Of a DNA stretch of 64,000 nt, positions 34,501 through 45,392 are shown piece by piece (within the stretch, counting starts at the first letter, position 1; every line of letters starts with the position of its first letter). The stretch comes from Mesostigma viride (taxonomy: Eukaryota; Streptophyta; Mesostigmatophyceae; Mesostigmatales; Mesostigmataceae): assembly GCA_009746045.1 (NCBI GenBank), contig RPFO01000213.1, positions 4,559,661 through 4,623,660 on the forward strand. The letters are read 5' to 3'. The notes under the pieces are model-generated. The model was given only the letters and a program-made list of their open reading frames with translations, had not been told where the DNA came from and ran no database searches. The position numbers and the translations under genes are program-made.

Positions 34501-37465
34501 TACTGGGATGAACTCGTGGGCGTCGCAACGCCATAAAATCTGAGAAGTAAAACCTGAGATCCTGCACAGCTATGTAGACTCAAAGGGAAGGCTCACGAGC
34601 AGATGAGTAAGCCATGATAGTGCCTTGTTGTCAAAGATCCTAGAATAGATATTAGCCAAGATAATGCCTTAATGTTTAAGACTTAACATTAAGATATTTC
34701 AAGAAAATATTGACGCCATGATGCAAGGATGTTGAATGCACGCGCACTGGTGCATGTATACCAGGGACTGAAGCAATGAGTGCATGTGCTTGAATAAAGC
34801 GCTGCTCTTAAATAAGTCCGTCTTGAATGTCAGCCTTGACTCGCTCACGTCTACAGTCCCATACTCTTGGTGGGATCAACACCCTGAAGAGGCTCTGGTG
34901 CCCTATCTCGTGACACTTGACCACCCAAAGGGTCTGGGCTCCTTACATCGTCAGCGCACACATGCAGAAGCTGCATGGGATCAACAGCCGTGGTATCCGG
35001 TGACGGCTATATTTATGCAAGATGTGGGTGGGACAGGTCCACTCATGATATGTGGGAATCCAACCAAAGATTAAACAAACACTACAGCGGCAGGAACACA
35101 GAAATAAGAAAACAAAAGCTAGATACGGAAGGAAAAAATAAAGGAGATACGAGCGTCATACAGCAGCAAGGACACAGAAATAAGTACAAAGTTATTTTAA
35201 TACTGGCAGTGTGTAGCACGATTTAGGTGCGCCCCTCAACCAGAACCGACTAACAACCCACAGCATAATCATGCTCGGTTGGCGTGACTGTAGGAGACCC
35301 TGTGTGGCCACCCACCTGTCTGGCAGGGGCTCGTACACGCCCTGCATCACGTTGGATGCCACCATGGGCAGGTTGATGCCCTTGAACGCGTGTGAGAGGG
35401 TCAGCATCTCGTACACGACGCAGCCGACCGACCACACATCTGGCCATGGACGGTGGAGGGCACAGGTGGAGAATGGCAGGTTTAGAGACACAGTGGGACC
35501 GCCCCAGGCTGCATGAGAAGGTAATTGCTACGCCACGTGGCGTTACGGGCTCGCGCATCAGAATTGTTACTGTCCCTGGTAAAGTCAACTCATGTAAAGG
35601 TTAGAGGCACACATAAGGAAGCGGTGGATTTAGAGATGCAGGCCACTGGACGGATGGCTGTGGTGGCTTGATGGTCGAAGGTACAAATAAGGCAGGTTTG
35701 GAGACGTAGTTGACCGACCCCACGTCTGTCATGGCAGGAACAGGTACTATATAGGCAGTAGAGAGACCTTGAACAGGTACTATATAGGCATTAGAGAGAC
35801 CTTGAACAGGTACTAGATAGACAGTAGAGAGACCTTGAACAGGTACTATATAGGCATTAGAGAGACCTTGAACAGGTACTAGATAGACAGTAGAGAGACA
35901 TTGAACAGGTACTATATATATAGACAGTAGAGGAAGGTACTATATGGAGAGACCTTGAATCAAAGAGACACAGTGGGAACCGACCACTGATTTGTGAGAA
36001 AAGGAGGGAGTGGAACGTGATCAACGGCGCAAGGAGGGTGGCAGGCTCATTGCCACAGTCGACCGACCAATCGTTGGTGCCGGGCCGAAGTGCACGGTAA
36101 GAAGGTAAGCAAAGTGTAGGAGGGGGCAACGATGACTACGCCAGATAGCGTGCAAGCAGGGTAGATGGATAGAAAAAGACAACTAGGCTATGCTGGTTGC
36201 CATATGACTGCGCTGGAAGGAACAGATACAAAGCTATTAAAGGAAGCAAGAAAACATGGAACGCTGAGGAGACTAGGACAGCCAGCGTGGAGGATGTCAG
36301 GAAAAACAGACGGCACACCGGACGGGTCATACGCACGTGGGCGTGAGCACAGGCAGGCTCATGGATTGTTGGTAGTGAGCCAGAAGGCAGGGGTGAAGGT
36401 GTTGGGGTGAGGACGGGGCAGCCGTCGCAGATGCCAGAGACAAGACAGCCAAGGCAAGAGAATGATATCTGGAGGCGGCAGAGTCCACCAAAGGTAAGAG
36501 GGGTGAAAATATTTTGGCTCGCAGTGGTATGGCAGCTTGTCCTAAGCCAGCAAACCTGCCTAACCCCCCTGCTCGCCAATGGCCCTGTCATGTGAATTTT
36601 CGAGCCCATTAGTTCCATACTAACTCTCTTTCATTGCCACTCTAACTTTAGTTCCATACAACCTCTCTTTCATCGCCACTCTAACATAGTGCTATAACAT
36701 TGCCACCCAGCCCGGCGACCCCCCCCCCCCCCCCCCCCTCCTGCCCCAACCCCCCTTCTTTCTTGGCCGCCTCCCCTGTTGTCTTTATGTTTAGTTGTAC
36801 AATTTCAGAGGACTTCCCACCAGACCTCAATGCAACTACCCAGACCACGCCCCACCTGACTTGCAGCTACAATTCCTGATTCGAGACTACCGAACCTGAC
36901 TTGTAGCTATAATCAAGACTACCGCACCTGACGTGAAGCTATAATCAAGACTACCGCACCTGACTTGAAGCTGTAGGCGTCCCCACGGTACAGCTCGGGC
37001 GACATGTAGAAGGGCGTGCCCACGAACGTGGTCGCCATCTGCGTGCCGATCGTGCGGGCGATGCCAAAGTCCTGCGCAAGGGGCGGGCAACGAGGGTGGG
37101 TGGGTGGGGCAGGCAGGAAGAAGGCGCAGGAAGAAGGCGCAGGAAGAAGGCGCAGGAAGCAAGGAGAGAGGGTGAGGAGAGGCGGGCCATGCATAAGTCC
37201 TGCGTAGGCTAGGCTAGGCAGGCAGGGCCACACACAGTGAAGAAGGCAGACACGTGCTCACGATTAGGCATTGGTGTGGTCTGTTTCGGTATCGTGCGGG
37301 CGATGCCAAAGTCGTGCAGAAAAGAGTCAGGCAGGCAGCTTGGCACACACAGGAAAGACAACACAGGCGGTAAAGGGAGGTGGGCGATGGCATAGTCTCG
37401 ACGGAGGCCAGGCAAAGGCAGGATGGAAACAGAGGGAAGAAAAGCGGCGGGTACAAACGCTAAAA

Positions 37466-37500
<35 letters not shown>

Positions 37501-40500
37501 GGGGAAAAGATGCCAGAAAAAGTGAGGAAGGAGACGGGTAAAAAAAAGAGGAAGGAGTGGGCAGGGCAGATGATACAGAGGGCAATGCGACGGGGGGGGG
37601 GGGAAAGGGGGGGGGGGGGGATTGTATGTGTTTGTTTGGGTCGGGAAATGTAAGCAAGAAGGGGAAGGGACGAAGGATTAGGATACCTAGAGATCAAGCT
37701 GTCCCAGAACAAAGGCGGCCTTACAAGGCAAGACCTCCTGCCAAGCACCACTGGAATTGTGGTACACATGCTGACAAGGGCGTCTCTGCGCCTCATGGAA
37801 TCAGCAGGTGGCACATGACTAGCAGGCTCTCCAAGCAGGATCAGCAAGCAGGCTGGGCAAGCAGGCTCAACAAGCAAGGTCAGCAGGCAGGTTTGGCGAC
37901 CGGGGGACCCGCGAGCAGAGCATGCCGGCTCACCCCCAGCTTGATGGTGGGCCGCGTCCCGCTGGCGATGTAGTCGTCCAGAAAGATGTTCTCGCTCTGG
38001 AGATGGGGGGGGGGGGGGGGATGCGGAAGGGCAGGGGTTAGGGGAAGGCAGTGAGATTTGATAGGAACAATTTACTGCCCTGGAGATGAGTGTAGAGAGA
38101 GGGGGGGGGATGAGGAATGGCATAGACAAGGGGAAGAGGTATGGGACGCAGATGCCTCCGCGCTGTGCGTGTGTGCGTGTGCGCGGGAGGGGTGAGGGAG
38201 AGAAGAGGGGTTGGAGGAGGGATGGTGGGAGAAGAGGGAAAGCAGTGAGAGGTGGGAGTGGGCGAGGCATGGGCAGGGGAAGAGGAATGGCAGGGGCAGA
38301 GACATTGCGTTGAGATCCACGGACTATGCACAGGAATAGTGATGGCACCTCGTTGATGAGATGCTGCCGCATTGTGGTACCAACACTACTTCTTAGACTG
38401 AACGTTTCCCGTGAGGGACTTGAGAGGGTGGTGAGCGCTTGCCTCAGTTGCTATTTCGGGAGGGAAGCATGGGGGTTGTATGGCCATGGAGATGGGCGCG
38501 CGTGGCGTTAAGTCAATTATGGTACAATCGGCATAAAATACGGCAAATACACGACGTAATCGATGGTATGGTATACAACTTGGTGTATTCCATGCCATCA
38601 AGGTAGCACGAGGATAACAAGGGCATGCATAATCCCATCATTAAATAAATGACCGTAGTTAGGTACCACAGGGTTGCGGCCGATAGACAAGAGACCGTCG
38701 TGGAGTAAGGGGCCACAGGGTTGCCGCCTACAGACAAGAGACCCCCAGATGATGCCCTGACGCTCCCTCCTCTCCCTCCCAAACAACCCATCCCCTTCCT
38801 CCCTTCCCCCCCCCCCCCCCCCCTCTCACACCTAAAGGAGCATTCCCACCAACCTCTCGTGAGCCCCCTACCTCCCCGACACCTAATTGATACCCAGAGC
38901 ATTCGCCCTAACTCCCTATTCGATGGCTGATCCCCCCACCCCCCACCTTGATGCCTGTTCCCACCGCCCCACACCTTGATGTCCCGGTGCAGGATCATGC
39001 GCGAGTGGAGGAATTGGACCGCCAGCAGTAGCTGCGCAAGCCACTCGGCCGCCTGTGCCTCGGGTATACTGGCAATGATTCCACCAGCCGGCACCGTATC
39101 ACAAACGAGCGTGACATGGCCCACGGCCAGGGGCCAGGGGCCACAGAATTGATGAGGACAACAGCGTGTGAGTAAACCAACCCAAACAGGTGAAACGCGA
39201 AACAAGTGGCATGAGATCAAGTGTGTGTAAGTGTGTGAAGCATGGCAGTTGTCCTCCCAATACCAGGAGTTGCATCAAGTAATGTGCGCTCTAACTTGCA
39301 CCTTATGACCACAGTGGCGGAGCTCATTTCGCAGGCCGCACTTACGCTTGCGAAGATGCATTAATGGGTGGACGAATGGATGGATGGATGGATGGATGGA
39401 TGGATGGACGGACGGACGGACGGACGGACGGACGGACGGACGGACGGACGGACGGACGGACGGACGGACGGACGGACGGACGGACGGACGGACGGACGGA
39501 CGGACGGACGGACGGACGGATGGACGGACGGATGGACGGACGGACCGACGGACGGACGGACGGACGGATGGATGGATGGATGGATGGATGGATGGATGGA
39601 TGGATGGATGGATGGATGGATGGATGGATGGATGGATGGATGGATGGATGGGTTACAGTTTGGTCAGCGCTCTTTGCCACGCCTTGCAACGAATTCCGCA
39701 CCGTGCCATCTAAGCCGCAGGTTCAAGAGTCTTGCGCCAAGATCCACCATGAAAGTAGTAGCATCCGATGTCAATGCTCGAATTCCCTCCCCTCTTTGCG
39801 CACCTGTCCAAATAATTTGGCTTCACAACTTCTTCGAATTGTGCTCCACCAGATTACACGCCAGCGCAAGTGAGCAAGCATGGCGAAAAACTCTTTGTTT
39901 TCATGTCTCCCTCCCAACAGGCATTGTACTAGTCCCCTTATGACAGGAATCACACATCATGTTCACACCCGCCACTTATTCCGCAGAATTAGGATCAGGA
40001 ACGGTTTCTAACCCCCCCCGAAGTGCATTCACATCGAGAGCACTCCCACCTGAACAGCAAATCCTGCAAAATTGGTATAGTGACCCCCTGTGACCTCACC
40101 CCCGACCGAAATCGTGGTGATATTGCAAAGTCCCCTGAATTACGGTGGGAGTCGCTGGAACGGACCATGAGCCGGACCGGAGCAGTCTCCTCCACTCCCA
40201 CTCCAAAAGCCCCGATTTGTGCCGTGAAAAATATTTTGCACCGTACATTTCAGTTCTGGATTCCTGAACATTAGTGCGGCCTGAACAATGAATTTGTTGA
40301 AGACCGGCAATGTGGTACGGTCTACTGTTGCCGCGCCGCGCCGATCGTTATCAGGCAAATCTGGCGACCCTACAAGGGCCGACGCGGGTCACTCCCGCTT
40401 CACTCCCAAAACACACCAAATATCCGGGCTTTTAGCCCGACCCCCCAAAAACAATTCAGCGGAATTTTCAGTGGGTGTGAACATGCTGACAATCTACCGA

Positions 40501-41531
40501 CAATAGAACTAGGCTTTTAGCCCCCCAGTAACCAGCGCCCTGCTAGGCCTACAATGCACCCTACTGGCCTCCCTGAAAACGCATCGCAGTCGCCCCCTCT
40601 TGTAGCGAACATCACACTCCCTTCTCTACCCCACCCCAGCCCTTCACGGTCTAACACCCTGGCCCCCATTCATAGTTCCCCCATGATCATACAAATACCA
40701 TCGCTGCCATAGGTATTCCCCAATTCATGGCTACCCACACTAGTAATCCCACAAACACGCTAATTGATTCGACAATCGGCCCAGGCAACTAGATTCGAAT
40801 TTCTGGTTCCAATAGCAGTGCCACTTTGCAAAGAGCATGCCACCTCGCTCCACCCTGACGGCCCACGCCAATTGGCATAGCCGAGTGTAAGGGCGAGAAG
40901 GAAGCAAGGTCGAGAGACTTGACCATCCAGGTATACGGGTCGCGGGGCAGAACGCATCGAAAGAGTAAGGGATAGCGTCGTACCCTCGCCCATTCCCCTT
41001 GCGCTGCATCTTCTCCAGTAAACTGGTCAGGTCGCCTCCTCGGCAGTACTCCATGACGATGCACAGACTGCCTCGGTCATCCTCGAAGCTTTCCTGGACA
41101 ATGCCAGACGACATGGGAGCGAGATCAAAAGACCAACACGTCGATCAGATAGCGAGCCACGTGGGAACATTACGAGCCGTGGATAGTGCATCGAGAACCA
41201 TTCGGGTAGAAGCTAGTGCGTGGACTTGCAAATATTGTATTCGCACCTTGCATACGACCGCGCAAGGATGGAATAGGTGTTTCATGGTTGTGACCTCCCG
41301 GATACAATTCTGCCTTTCCTGTTCATTCTTAGGCAGCTTCACCACTTTCATAACATATTTCTCCCCGGTCGGCGCGGCATCTGAAGCATGGCTACCATCT
41401 TCGCTGCTACCTTCCTTCGCAGCTTTTGTATCGTCGGGTGTCCTACCTTGTACTATGTACACCCTGCCTTGTGAGCCTTCCCCTAGGGCCCTTACCCGCG
41501 CGTAATTCTGCCACCTTTTGGGCGATTCCAT
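29455..41531 (-). CDS. NIMA-related (NEK) Ser/Thr protein kinase, 8 or more exons
   Basis: Exons (minus): 41531-41247, 41093-40984, 39068-38975, 37996-37934, 37071-36960, 35439-35316, 34374-34263, and a tail exon from about 31588 or 31548 to TGA at 29455. The first seven join with matching phases at GT-AG sites into a ~300-residue kinase domain: GEGSQGRV (17-24), Lys62 in VMKVV, Glu79, hinge [14 protein letters not shown] (Asp161), DFGIAR (185-190), [18 protein letters not shown], and [25 protein letters not shown] and FKGINLPMV are NEK-like. All catalytic residues are present. NEKs act at centrosomes, cilia and in mitosis. The start is the first Met before the glycine loop. The join of exon 7 to the tail is unsettled: the best acceptor (31589) is out of phase, while one at 31549 is in phase. 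Confidence 0.88.
32240..32483 (+). repeat. Inverted repeat arm 2, in the last kinase intron
   Basis: Inverted partner of 29020-29264; together they enclose the tail exon. Both arms keep a shared frame ([16 protein letters not shown]) with one residue change in about 33, which may be chance. TATCAAGGAGACAACCAG starts the arm. Confidence 0.92.
32510..33603. repeat. 68-bp minisatellite, about 16 copies
   Basis: The unit contains ATAAGGACAACAACGAAACG, CTACATCCTACCAACG and CTGATAGACTACGGTGAGTG. Variants alternate (GATAGACTACGG / GATACGATACGC; AAGGAC / AAGGAT). The period is exactly 68 bp throughout. It lies in the intron before the kinase tail exon. Confidence 0.95.
33751..33998. repeat. 62-bp minisatellite, four copies
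   Basis: Units start CGCCTAGTTGACGG at 33751, 33813, 33875 and 33937; they contain ATAGGATCCACTTTGTACC. Nearly identical. Confidence 0.95.
34051..34290. repeat. 49-bp repeat derived from the kinase exon 7 / intron junction
   Basis: Units start CACGATCC at 34051, 34100, 34149, 34198 and 34247. The last one is the real exon 7 end with its donor (GGTGGTGGAG|GTTTGTG on the minus strand). In the other four the donor GT has become AT (GGAG|GATTGTG). Confidence 0.9.
35738..35940. repeat. 33-bp minisatellite, about six copies
   Basis: GAACAGGTACTATATAGGCA and TTAGAGAGACCTT units at 33-bp spacing (35738, 35771, 35804 onward), in the intron between kinase exons 5 and 6. Confidence 0.9.
36851..36975. 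repeat. Tandem copies of the kinase exon 5 donor junction
   Basis: Minus strand: AGCTTCAAGTCAG|GTGCGG at the exon 5 end (36960/36959) is repeated downstream at 36928, 36896 and 36856 as TCAG|GTGCGG, TCAG|GTTCGG and TCAG|GTGGGG (spacings 32, 32, 40). Every copy keeps a GT. Confidence 0.88.
37291..37313 (-). repeat. Partial duplicate of the start of kinase exon 5
   Basis: 23 bases identical to 37049-37071 that encode DFGIART, about 240 bp upstream of the true exon. The preceding bases read TGCAC, not AG, so this copy has no acceptor. Confidence 0.85.
37467..37501. repeat. Poly-G tract in intron
   Basis: More than 30 consecutive G, with further G runs at about 37591-37620 and 38007-38020, in the introns between kinase exons 3 and 5. 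Confidence 0.9.
38941..38985. repeat. 28-bp duplication of the kinase exon 3 donor
   Basis: Minus strand: GACATCAAG|GTGTGGGGCG (donor at 38974) is followed 28 bp on by GGCATCAAG|GTGGGGGG (about 38945-38952). The duplicate keeps an apparently usable donor. Confidence 0.75.
39369..39653. repeat. Nested (GGAT)/(GGAC)/(GGAT) array
   Basis: About seven GGAT units, then a long GGAC block with a few GGAT interruptions near 39520-39540, then about 22 GGAT units. It lies in intron 2 of the kinase. The frames reading MDGWMDG or TDGRTDG are repeat artefacts. Confidence 0.95.
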
Positions 41532-41892
41532 TTCCAGTCTAGGCTATCTGCTACGATCGTGTAAGCACATGCCATGGGGTAGGGCGTTTGCTCGCGCCCA
41601 CGATCTACGCCATCGCCGCTCAATTAATCGGGAGAGAACCCCATTATCGCGAGAACCCCCAGTGCAGTAATCGGGTGGGGCGCCCGACTTCCTCATGCTC
41701 GGATAAACTATGGCTTCCTTTTATTTGGGAGATACGCCCCAGCTCGCGCGCACAGCTCATATTCATTCCGACTTTCGAGGCGTGTCTTTGCAATTTCGCG
41801 CCTACCTGCTTATCCACGGCAAGTGCACTTGCACCCGTAGCTGTTCACCCTGATCTGGGATCTTAGAATCGCAGAACCGTCCCTTCTAATAA
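41532..41892. other. Upstream region of the NEK kinase
   Basis: No coding motif. It should hold the 5' UTR and promoter of the minus-strand kinase. I see no convincing TATA box. Confidence 0.3.
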
Positions 41893-42447
41893 ACCATTTT
41901 GACCAGAATCACCAGTTGGCCACCTATACGAGACCTATAACCTACCTGTTCATTAACAGGCTTGCTTCATCAGTCGCTTGCCCGAGCGGATGCACCGGGT
42001 TGATGTCAGAGCTGCTGATTTCTCTGATCCCCGAGTCAATAAAGGCACCCTCTGACGGTTGCCGCGAGGCGCGCATTTTTTTTCGGGGAAATGGGTATAT
42101 TTTTATTAGCCAATTATGGACCAAAGAGGTGAGAGGGGAATGAGTATCAGCGAATCCTAATTAAATTAAACATTTTGACCAGAATCACCAGTTGGCCACC
42201 TATACGAGACCTATAACCTATCTGTTCATTAACAGGCTTGCTTCATCAGTCGCTTGCCCGAGCGGATGCACCGGGTTGATGTCAGAGCTGCTGATTTCTC
42301 TGATCCCCGAGTCAATAAAGGCACCCTCTGACGGTTGCCGCGAGGCGCGCATTTTTTTTCGGGGAAATGGGTATATTTTTATTAGCCAATTATGGACCAA
42401 AGAGGTGAGAGGGGAAATGAGTATCAGCGAATCCTAATTAAATTAAA
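41893..42447. repeat. 276-bp tandem duplication, two near-identical copies
   Basis: TTTTGACCAGAATCACCAG recurs at 276-bp spacing; each copy ends AATCCTAATTAAATTAAA. I count one base change and one 1-bp indel between copies. No coding capacity. Confidence 0.95.
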
Positions 42448-44429
42448 CGAGGCGCGTATTTCTGCATTGCAACACATTGCAAGTTGCAACGTATGAAGTA
42501 CAAAGTACAAACTCGTGGTTCAGTTATGTCTGTCAGTACACAATGTCATGCTGCCCATGTGCGGCGTGGGTAACAACAACAACAACAACACCATAACGTC
42601 ACTGCAATGCCACTTGTCCTGGTACACGGGGCGACGCCTCCGGCCGCGCCTCTCAAGCGCGGGTCATCTTTTTCAGACTCACGTGTCTGGAATCTGGATA
42701 CGATCCAGTCGGCAGTCAGTCAGACAGTCAGTTCGGATCCCACGCCGGTATAATGACTCTGTCGGACAACCGGCGTGGGAAACTGAACTGAACACAGCAA
42801 ACGCGTGGAGATGCGATCCAGAACACATGGGTTCCATTTTTAACACCATTTTAACACCAAAACCCTTAACACCAAAAAGACACCACGCCCAGTTCCTACC
42901 GCATGCCTACCGTATCTTACTTTCCATGTAGTTATCTATACCTACATTAAAAATCCACTATAGATTATGTTTGGAATAAACGTACACCTATTTATCTGGA
43001 AAAATCCACTACATCTCTGTATAGATTCTCTGTTGCCCTTGGGCGGCGTGGGACACAACAACAATAACAACAACAACAACATTAAAAATCCATAAAGTCC
43101 TACCGTATCTTAGAGCTGCCGTACGCACCTGTAAGGTAAAAGCTACATTAGTGCGAATAAACGTACACCTATTTATCTGGAAAAAAGCTACATTAGTGCA
43201 ACAGTGCAGACTGCAGATAGCCACGGCACTAGGCAGCCATGGCGGGAGGGACATTCCGGAAATTACCGGGGGCGGCATGGACATTGATAATTATTGTCTA
43301 AGCGTATATTAACGTTTCTATACTTTGTTGCTAAGAGTAAAATGGGCCCGGCATATAGGACACGCTAGAACTTCCATGGTCCGGATCTTCCAGATTTCGG
43401 GGCCTGCACTAGCTGTCGCATCGGTTCTCTGGCAAACGAGGAACATTTTTTGGCATCAGCAACATCCATCATGTAAGGGGATGAAAAGACGGATGCTAGC
43501 TGACCATCGGCTGAAGAATGTAACCAATACGTTAATCCCGTTAAACCAGTGCGTAATAAAACCGTCAGGACAGCTGTGCAGCGTTTGTCGGTCGCGTGGC
43601 ATGCCTCCGTCACGTGGCAGATCTTCAAATGGGACATATCTAGCTACAGGGATTGGGCGGAGCGAGTCCGTAGTAATATAGTTCGTAAGGACGTTAAGTA
43701 TGCCTCAATTGTTGCGTCCTTTTTTATTGTTCTCACATTTCATCAATTGGAAACTCGTGGTGACTTAGACTCAATTGGTCCGTACCCAGTCGGCATGATC
43801 ATGCCCATGATCTACTTCCCACAACCAAGTGCATGGGTGGCAGCGAAGGAAGGCGTCAATGTGTGCAGCCCACGCAACGCCAACGCCCACCTCAATGCGG
43901 TCTTTCAGGGTTCAGCAATTCATACCTGTGAAGTCTAATTAATAGGCGGTTGCCTAGCTTTATTATCTCAGATGCCCGAGAGTTTGACAACGCTGCAATA
44001 CGCGGAACCTGAATGAATGGCGGGGTCACCCTTTTGGAAGAAATAAAAAGCCGTGCACGCACGCTAGCAAGCTATAGTAGCACTACCTTGCCACATCTAT
44101 AGGAACATCTGACGAATGATCTAGTGAGTTCTGATGAGAATTTCATGTATCGCGTCATAGTGCGTTATCTGGCACGGTACAGAAGACCTTCCTGTTGTCA
44201 CGCCTCTGTAGCTTTGGATGAGCACTTTCAAGGAGCAGCTATAGTCGAGGACATGAGGGGCCTAGGCCTCTCCGTGATTTGGAAAAAGATGATGGACAAG
44301 GCCAAGTGGGCGCAGGTTATAGAGGACAATGACCCCCCCTCCGTCAGTAGGGAAGCTGCGTGTTTGCATGCAAGCGCGGGAAGCATATGGCTAGGCAAGC
44401 CCCCTAGGGTCTGGCACACTCTAGATAAA
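42448..44429. other. No recognised gene; short direct repeats
   Basis: Two related segments (about 42550-43003 and 43030-43187) share GGCGTGGG followed by (AAC)n and the direct repeat AATAAACGTACACCTATTTA. Around 43370-43420 CCATGGTCCGGAT matches the inner part of the 29-32 kb inverted repeats. Plus-strand frames at 43549-43938 (129 codons) and 44124-44432 (102 codons) are open, but I recognise nothing in them. Confidence 0.4.
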
Positions 44430-45300
44430 TAGACGAGTAGGATTGTTTGCAACTATATAGCTAGCCGGAATAGACGGTAGGATTGCATCCATCCATCCAT
44501 CCATCCACCCAACCAACCAACCAACCAACCAACCAACCAACCAACCAACCAACCAACCAACCAACCAACCAACCAACCAACCAACCAACCAACCAACCAA
44601 CCAACCAACCAACCAACCAACCAACCAACCAACCAACCAACCAACCAACCAACCAACCAACCAACCAACCAACCAACCAACCAACCAACCAACCAACCAA
44701 CCAACCAACCAACCAACCAACCAACCAACCAACCAACCAACCAACCAACCAACCAACCAACCAACCAACCAACCCACCCACCCACCCACCCACCCACCCA
44801 CCCACCCACCCACCCACCCACCCACCCACCCACCCACCCACCCACCCACCCACCCACCCACCCACCCACCAACCACCCACCCACCCACCCACCCACCACC
44901 CACCCACCCACCCACCACCCACCCACCCACCCACCCACCCACCCACCCACCCACCCACCCACCCACCCACCCACCCACCCACCCACCCACCCACCCACCC
45001 ACCCACCCACCCACCCACCCACCCACCCACCCACCACCCACCCACCCACCCACCCACCCACCACCCACCCACCCACCACCCACCCACCCACCCACCCACC
45101 CACCCCATCCATCCATCCATCCATCCATCCATCCATCCATCCATCCATCCATCCATCCATCCATCCATCCATCCATCCATCCATCCATCCATCCATCCAT
45201 CCATCCATCCATCCATCCAATGTCCATCCCTCGGGGTTAATTAATGCTCCGCGTGACTCCCCAACGGCTGGAACACGAGAACTTTTAATTAAGTAATTGT
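44430..45300 (+). repeat. LINE 3' end carrying a 735-bp tetranucleotide array
   Basis: The flanks GACGGTAGGATTG and CCCTCGGGGTTAAT ... TGACTCCCCAACGG ... GAACACGAG match the 3' end of the LINE at 47150-47215. Between them (44485-45219) is (CCAT)5, about 66 CCAA, about 80 CCCA with irregular CCA slips, then about 27 CCAT. The intact copy has only CACCCATCCATC at the same place. The fragment ends in TTAATTAAGTAATT. Confidence 0.85.
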
Positions 45301-45392
45301 TACTATAACATCTATTCGGGCCGTGGTGCCCGCAACCCTGCAACTAGGAACTAGATCAAAGCTAGACATCGAATCATCGATCCATCCACCCC

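Noticed and set aside
44421-45343. Long WLVGWLVG and TNQPTNQP frames
   Set aside because: Simple-repeat translation of the array inside a LINE 3' end.
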